From assembly GCA_004553095.1 (NCBI GenBank), contig SFMJ01000099.1, forward strand, positions 1 to 8,754: a DNA stretch of 8,754 bases, given 5' to 3'. Numbering within the stretch: position 1 is the first letter of the stretch; the number at the start of each line of letters is the position of its first letter. The notes below the pieces were generated by a model that was not told the origin of the DNA, did not search any database, and worked only from the letters and a program-made list of their open reading frames with translations. Of this stretch, positions 5,791 to 8,754 are shown piece after piece. This DNA is from Bacteroidales bacterium. GTDB taxonomy: Bacteria > Bacteroidota > Bacteroidia > Bacteroidales > Muribaculaceae. A program made the translations under genes and the position numbers.

Positions 5791-8265
5791 ATGGTCTATC
5801 CTTCAGATTTCGAATCTAAAATCGGATTCGATACCATCAGACATACACTCTCTTCTCTCTGCATATCTCGTCTCGGAAAGCAACTCGTCGATGAACTCGC
5901 TTTCTCTTCCGATCGCGACCTGATCTTACATCGACTCGGTTGCGTCGTGGAGATGGTCGATATACGGCGTTCGGCCCTACCTTTCCCGGGTCTTTGCCCT
6001 CACGATGTTATCCCTTATCTCAATGAGATACGCGCTCTTCATTCTTTTATGAGCGCTTCCCGGCTCCTCCATCTTCTGCAGATGCTCTCTTCTTTCGCAG
6101 AAATCCGTGCTTTCTTCGATGATGCTCGCGCTGAGGAGTCGGACCTCCCTCAATTCCCCCACCTCTCTGACACAGTGGCATCGCTCGCCGATTTCCCTCT
6201 CCTCGTCAGTGCCATCTCGCGTGTCATTGATAAGTTTGGCGAGGTGAAGGATAATGCCTCTCCTGCCCTCTACGATATACGCCGGTCGATGCAACGTATG
6301 CAGGGCTCGATGCAACGCGCCGTGCATCGTGTGCTCGACGCTGCCATCGCTTCCGGCATCGTCGATAAGGATGCCTCTCCTGTCGTGCGTGATGGCAGAC
6401 TCGTTATTCCTGTAGCCGCCGGTCTTAAACGTCAGATCAATGGTATCGTCCATGATGAGAGCGCTACCGGTAAAACCGTCTACATCGAACCGGCTGAAGT
6501 CGTCGAGGCTGCCAACCGCCTCCGTGAACTCCAACTCGAGGAGAAACGTGAGATCACCAACATATTAATAGGTGTGGCGGATGTCCTCCGCCCTCATGTC
6601 GATGATATCGCACATGGGTGCCAACTCATCGGTCAACTCGATTTCATCTCCGCCAAGGCTGCACTCGCCATCGACCTTGATGCTCATCTCCCTCATGTGG
6701 AGAAGGAACCCCTCTTCGAGTGGTATCATGCCGTGCATCCCGCTCTATTCCTCTCTCTGCGACAGCAGGGCCGTAAGGTCGTACCTTTGGATATAACCCT
6801 CGACCATGACCGCCGTATCCTGATTATCTCCGGCCCTAATGCCGGCGGTAAGTCGGTGTGCCTCAAAACCATCGCCGTTGTCCAGTATATGCTCCAATGC
6901 GGACTCCTCCCTACGCTCTATGATAATTCCCATGTCGGCATCTTCGATAAGATCCTTATTGATATAGGTGATGAGCAGTCGATAGAAAATGACCTCTCTA
7001 CATATTCTTCCCATCTGAGGAATATGAAGTTTTTCCTCGCGAATGCTTCGAAACGCTCGCTGATCCTCGCCGATGAGATGGGTTCGGGAACGGAGCCCCA
7101 GATCGGCGGTGCCATGGCACAAGCCATCCTCTCCAAACTGGGCGAGTCTGAATGCTTCGGCGTCGTTACCACTCATTACCAGAATCTGAAGTCGTTTGCC
7201 GAGGCTGCTCCCGGTTTCGTCAATGGTGCCATGCTCTATGACCGTGCCCACCTCGAACCCACCTTCCAACTCGCCATCGGCACCCCGGGCAGTTCTTTCG
7301 CCATCGATATCGCTCATAAGATGGGCCTCCCTCTCGAAGTTATCGAGGAGGCTAAGAATATCGTCGGATCTGATTATGTCAACCTCGATAAGTATCTCTC
7401 CGACATCGCCCGCGACCGAAAGTATTGGGCGAATAAGCGTCTCAATATCCGCGAGAAGGAGAATAAACTCGATAATCTCCTCTCTAAGTATGAGGAGGTG
7501 GCGGGCGACCTGAAGTCGCAACGTAAGGAAATCCTCAGTGATGCACGCCGCGAAGCACAGGAGATCCTCGCCGGCGCTAATGCCCGAATCGAACGTACCA
7601 TCCTCGAGATCCGTAAGGCACAGGCGGAGAAGGAACGCACCAAACAACTCCGTCAGGAACTCCGCGAGTTTACCGAGGTTAATCAGCGTCAGGAAGCCTC
7701 TGATGGCGAAACGGAACGTATCAAGACCCTAAAGCATAAGAGCCGCAAGGCGAAGCAGAACCAACAGAATAGGGTAGTGGAGGCTACCCCGAAGCAGGTG
7801 AGACCTCTCGCCGTCGGCGATTATGTCCAACTCGATGGTGCCGGTTCGCCGGGACAGATCATCTCAATCACCGGCAAGAAAGCAGAGGTGGCTTTCGGTG
7901 CCCTCCGCACCATTGTCGCCCTCTCCCGCCTCAACCCCACCAAAGCCCCCAAACCATCCGCCACGGCAAGTGCTTCTCTCGGTGTCGTCTCTTCCGACGA
8001 TTCACGCCAACGCCAACTCAATTTCAAAACGGAGATCGATGTGCGTGGCATGAGGGCTGATGAGGCAATTCAGGCTGTCACATATTTCCTCGATGATGCC
8101 ATCCAGTTTAACGCCGGCAGAGTACGAATCCTTCACGGCACTGGCCATGGTATCCTCAAGACACTGATCCGCCAACAACTAAAAGCCAACCCGGCCATAG
8201 CCGGTTTCGCCGATGAAGACATCCGCTTCGGAGGAGCCGGCATAACAGTAGTAGATCTGGCATAA
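5791..8265 (+). CDS. mutS2: Endonuclease MutS2 (ATPase with Smr domain)
   Basis: This is a full-length 824-residue MutS2. The N terminus (MVYPSDFESKIGFDTIRHTL) is typical and fixes the start. It is followed by the MutS core and lever helices. The ATPase has Walker A GPNAGGKS (348-355), the STYSSHL motif, and Walker B LILADEMGSG with D428 and E429. Residues about 531-660 form the Lys/Glu-rich coiled-coil typical of MutS2, 671-717 a KOW-like beta domain (VGDYVQL...GQIISITGKKAEVAFG), and 747-824 the Smr domain with IDVRG (749-753) and HGTGHG (782-787). There is no mismatch-recognition domain, as expected. In the family MutS2 suppresses homologous recombination, and in Bacillus subtilis it also acts on collided ribosomes, where it is known as RqcU. 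The Smr loop reads HGTGHG where HGxGTG is common, a small deviation. The gene sits after a G-free leader and ends just before a strong terminator. Confidence 0.95.
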   Translation: MVYPSDFESKIGFDTIRHTLSSLCISRLGKQLVDELAFSSDRDLILHRLGCVVEMVDIRRSALPFPGLCPHDVIPYLNEIRALHSFMSASRLLHLLQMLSSFAEIRAFFDDARAEESDLPQFPHLSDTVASLADFPLLVSAISRVIDKFGEVKDNASPALYDIRRSMQRMQGSMQRAVHRVLDAAIASGIVDKDASPVVRDGRLVIPVAAGLKRQINGIVHDESATGKTVYIEPAEVVEAANRLRELQLEEKREITNILIGVADVLRPHVDDIAHGCQLIGQLDFISAKAALAIDLDAHLPHVEKEPLFEWYHAVHPALFLSLRQQGRKVVPLDITLDHDRRILIISGPNAGGKSVCLKTIAVVQYMLQCGLLPTLYDNSHVGIFDKILIDIGDEQSIENDLSTYSSHLRNMKFFLANASKRSLILADEMGSGTEPQIGGAMAQAILSKLGESECFGVVTTHYQNLKSFAEAAPGFVNGAMLYDRAHLEPTFQLAIGTPGSSFAIDIAHKMGLPLEVIEEAKNIVGSDYVNLDKYLSDIARDRKYWANKRLNIREKENKLDNLLSKYEEVAGDLKSQRKEILSDARREAQEILAGANARIERTILEIRKAQAEKERTKQLRQELREFTEVNQRQEASDGETERIKTLKHKSRKAKQNQQNRVVEATPKQVRPLAVGDYVQLDGAGSPGQIISITGKKAEVAFGALRTIVALSRLNPTKAPKPSATASASLGVVSSDDSRQRQLNFKTEIDVRGMRADEAIQAVTYFLDDAIQFNAGRVRILHGTGHGILKTLIRQQLKANPAIAGFADEDIRFGGAGITVVDLA

Positions 8266-8268
8266 AGC

Positions 8269-8359
8269 CCGAGCCTCCACCCCTCCCGCCCGAGCCTCCT
8301 CCCCCTCGGCCCTTTAGTTTTATACTGTTCTCGGCGATTCCATCGCCGAGCCTCCACCC
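8269..8359 (+). repeat. Three copies of a 14-mer (CCGAGCCTCCACCC) after mutS2
   Basis: Copies lie at 8269-8282, 8290-8303 (one mismatch, T for A at unit position 11) and 8346-8359. CTCGG segments at 8305-8309 and 8330-8334 are complementary to the CCGAG of copies two and three, so the repeats form the arms of hairpins. The region is strongly C-rich on this strand, unlike the AT-rich DNA that follows. It resembles a small REP-like intergenic element; whether it recurs in the genome cannot be seen here. Confidence 0.65.
8330..8350 (+). other. Perfect 9-bp hairpin downstream of mutS2
   Basis: The arms CTCGGCGAT and ATCGCCGAG are exactly complementary around a 3-nt loop, TCC. No T-run follows, so it is not itself a classical terminator. 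It may protect the 3' end of the mutS2 transcript or work with the terminator 10 nt further on. Confidence 0.75.
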
Positions 8360-8382
8360 GGCGCTTCAAGCGCCATTTTTTT
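8360..8382 (+). terminator. Intrinsic terminator of mutS2
   Basis: The sequence GGCGCTTCAAGCGCC forms a GC-rich stem (six pairs with a 3-nt loop) followed by A and seven T (8376-8382). It lies 95 nt after the mutS2 stop and about 110 nt before the rRNA start site, so it separates the protein-coding unit from the rRNA operon. Confidence 0.88.
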
Positions 8383-8458
8383 ATTCCTCCCTTTCTCCCT
8401 TATTATCAGTAAGATGTATAGATAAAGTGATTTTTTTGTAATTTTTTCTTCACAAAAA

Positions 8459-8490
8459 TTTGCACAGTTCAAAATTTTGCTATAACTTTG
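8459..8490 (+). promoter_or_regulatory. rRNA operon promoter, Bacteroidetes type
   Basis: A TTTG at 8459-8462 and TAACTTTG at 8483-8490 are separated by exactly 20 nt, which fits the TTTG-N19-21-TAnnTTTG consensus of the Bacteroidetes primary sigma factor. Upstream, 8426-8458 is rich in T and A tracts that could act as an UP-like element. Transcription should begin at about 8494-8498. Confidence 0.88.
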
Positions 8491-8499
8491 CACTCGCAA

Positions 8500-8544
8500 T
8501 TCGGAAATGAAACGCCGTAAGGCAAGCCTAAAGGGCTCTCCGAA
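8500..8544 (+). other. Predicted three-way-junction RNA fold at the start of the rRNA leader
   Basis: An outer stem TTCGGA (8500-8505) / TCCGAA (8539-8544) encloses two hairpins. The first is GCC (8514-8516) / GGC (8521-8523) with a GTAA loop of GNRA type; the second is AGCC (8525-8528) / GGCT (8534-8537) with a 5-nt loop. The fold begins only a few nucleotides after the predicted transcription start. It was found by eye and no folding energy was computed. Confidence 0.55.
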
Positions 8545-8689
8545 AAGCAAGAGAACATTGACATTATGCTATCAAGACAAGCAGCGAAAGTTGTTTAAGA
8601 GTACAGGGACAAGTTACTAAAAAATAACGAGTCTCGTCATTCCAAGAAACAATAAAGAAGTCTGAGCCAACATAAAAAAAACTTGAAGA

Positions 8690-8705
8690 TATATAGCAAT
8701 ATATA
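8690..8705 (+). other. AU hairpin with GCAA tetraloop just before 16S
   Basis: The arms TATATA (8690-8695 and 8700-8705) pair fully around GCAA, a GNRA tetraloop. It ends four nucleotides before the predicted 16S 5' end, so it could take part in processing, or it could be replaced by the long-range processing stem. Confidence 0.5.
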
Positions 8706-8709
8706 ACTA

Positions 8710-8754
<45 letters not shown>

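Larger units (their letters stand above)
8495..8709 (+). ncRNA. 16S rRNA precursor leader (5' external spacer)
   Basis: This is the roughly 215 nt between the predicted start site and mature 16S. It opens with a three-way-junction-like fold (8500-8544). GAGAACATTGACAT at 8551-8564 occupies the place of the boxA-like antitermination sequence seen in bacterial rRNA leaders, but its match to the Escherichia coli boxA is only partial. An A-rich stretch follows, with the short inverted repeat ACGAG-T-CTCGT at 8627-8637, and then a GCAA-capped hairpin at 8690-8705. The 3' part should pair with sequence beyond 16S, outside this window, to form the processing stem. The exact start is an estimate from the promoter. 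Confidence 0.7.

Noticed and set aside
6745..7647. 300-codon minus-strand frame opposite mutS2
   Set aside because: It lies across the ATPase and coiled-coil of MutS2, and the translation shows no domain of its own.
8290..8320. Possible terminator from CCGAG/CTCGG followed by TTTAGTTTTA
   Set aside because: The stem has only five pairs with a 10-nt loop and the T-run is interrupted; the hairpin at 8360-8382 is far stronger.
8566..8598. 11-codon ATG-TAA frame in the rRNA leader
   Set aside because: It is too short to distinguish from chance and has no initiation signal.

Overview
The window looks like a chromosome segment from the order Bacteroidales. The gene set supports this: a Bacteroides aerotolerance (bat) cluster, a Bacteroidales-type double universal stress protein with an N-terminal DUF2007-like domain, MutS2, and the 5' end of a 16S rRNA gene. 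So does the rRNA promoter, which has the TTTG-N20-TAnnTTTG form used by the Bacteroidetes primary sigma factor. The first 45 bases of 16S fit several families (Muribaculaceae and Rikenellaceae among them), so I do not name a genus. Every gene lies on the + strand, and no start codon has a convincing Shine-Dalgarno sequence, as is usual in this phylum.

Positions 1-3969 hold the end of the bat operon: the C-terminal end of batC (open at the left edge), a short exported BatD-like protein, batD itself, and batE. BatC and BatE carry TPR repeats and the BatD proteins carry Ig-like domains. In the family they act with the VWA proteins BatA/BatB and a MoxR ATPase, which would lie to the left of this window. 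batD is broken: the reading frame shifts near 2454-2456, and about 25-40 residues expected there are missing. The short paralogue next door serves as an internal ruler for that loss.

Positions 3970-5644 hold an AT-rich gap with a possible promoter, an 85-aa helix-turn-helix protein, and a 388-aa double universal stress protein that carries six tandem four-residue repeats. A 146-bp gap follows. It contains 125 nt without a single G and an exact tandem pair of a 26-bp unit. mutS2 (5791-8265) is complete, with ATPase, coiled-coil, KOW-like and Smr parts.

Positions 8266-8754 are non-coding. They hold three copies of a 14-mer, two strong hairpins (the second a clear intrinsic terminator), a textbook Bacteroidetes rRNA promoter, a structured rRNA leader of about 210 nt, and the start of 16S. 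No tRNA, CRISPR array, insertion sequence or integrase was seen. The points most worth checking are the batD lesion, the short BatD paralogue, the folded rRNA leader, the G-free gene leaders and the hairpin/repeat cluster after mutS2. I found no clear evidence of a wholly new multi-gene system.
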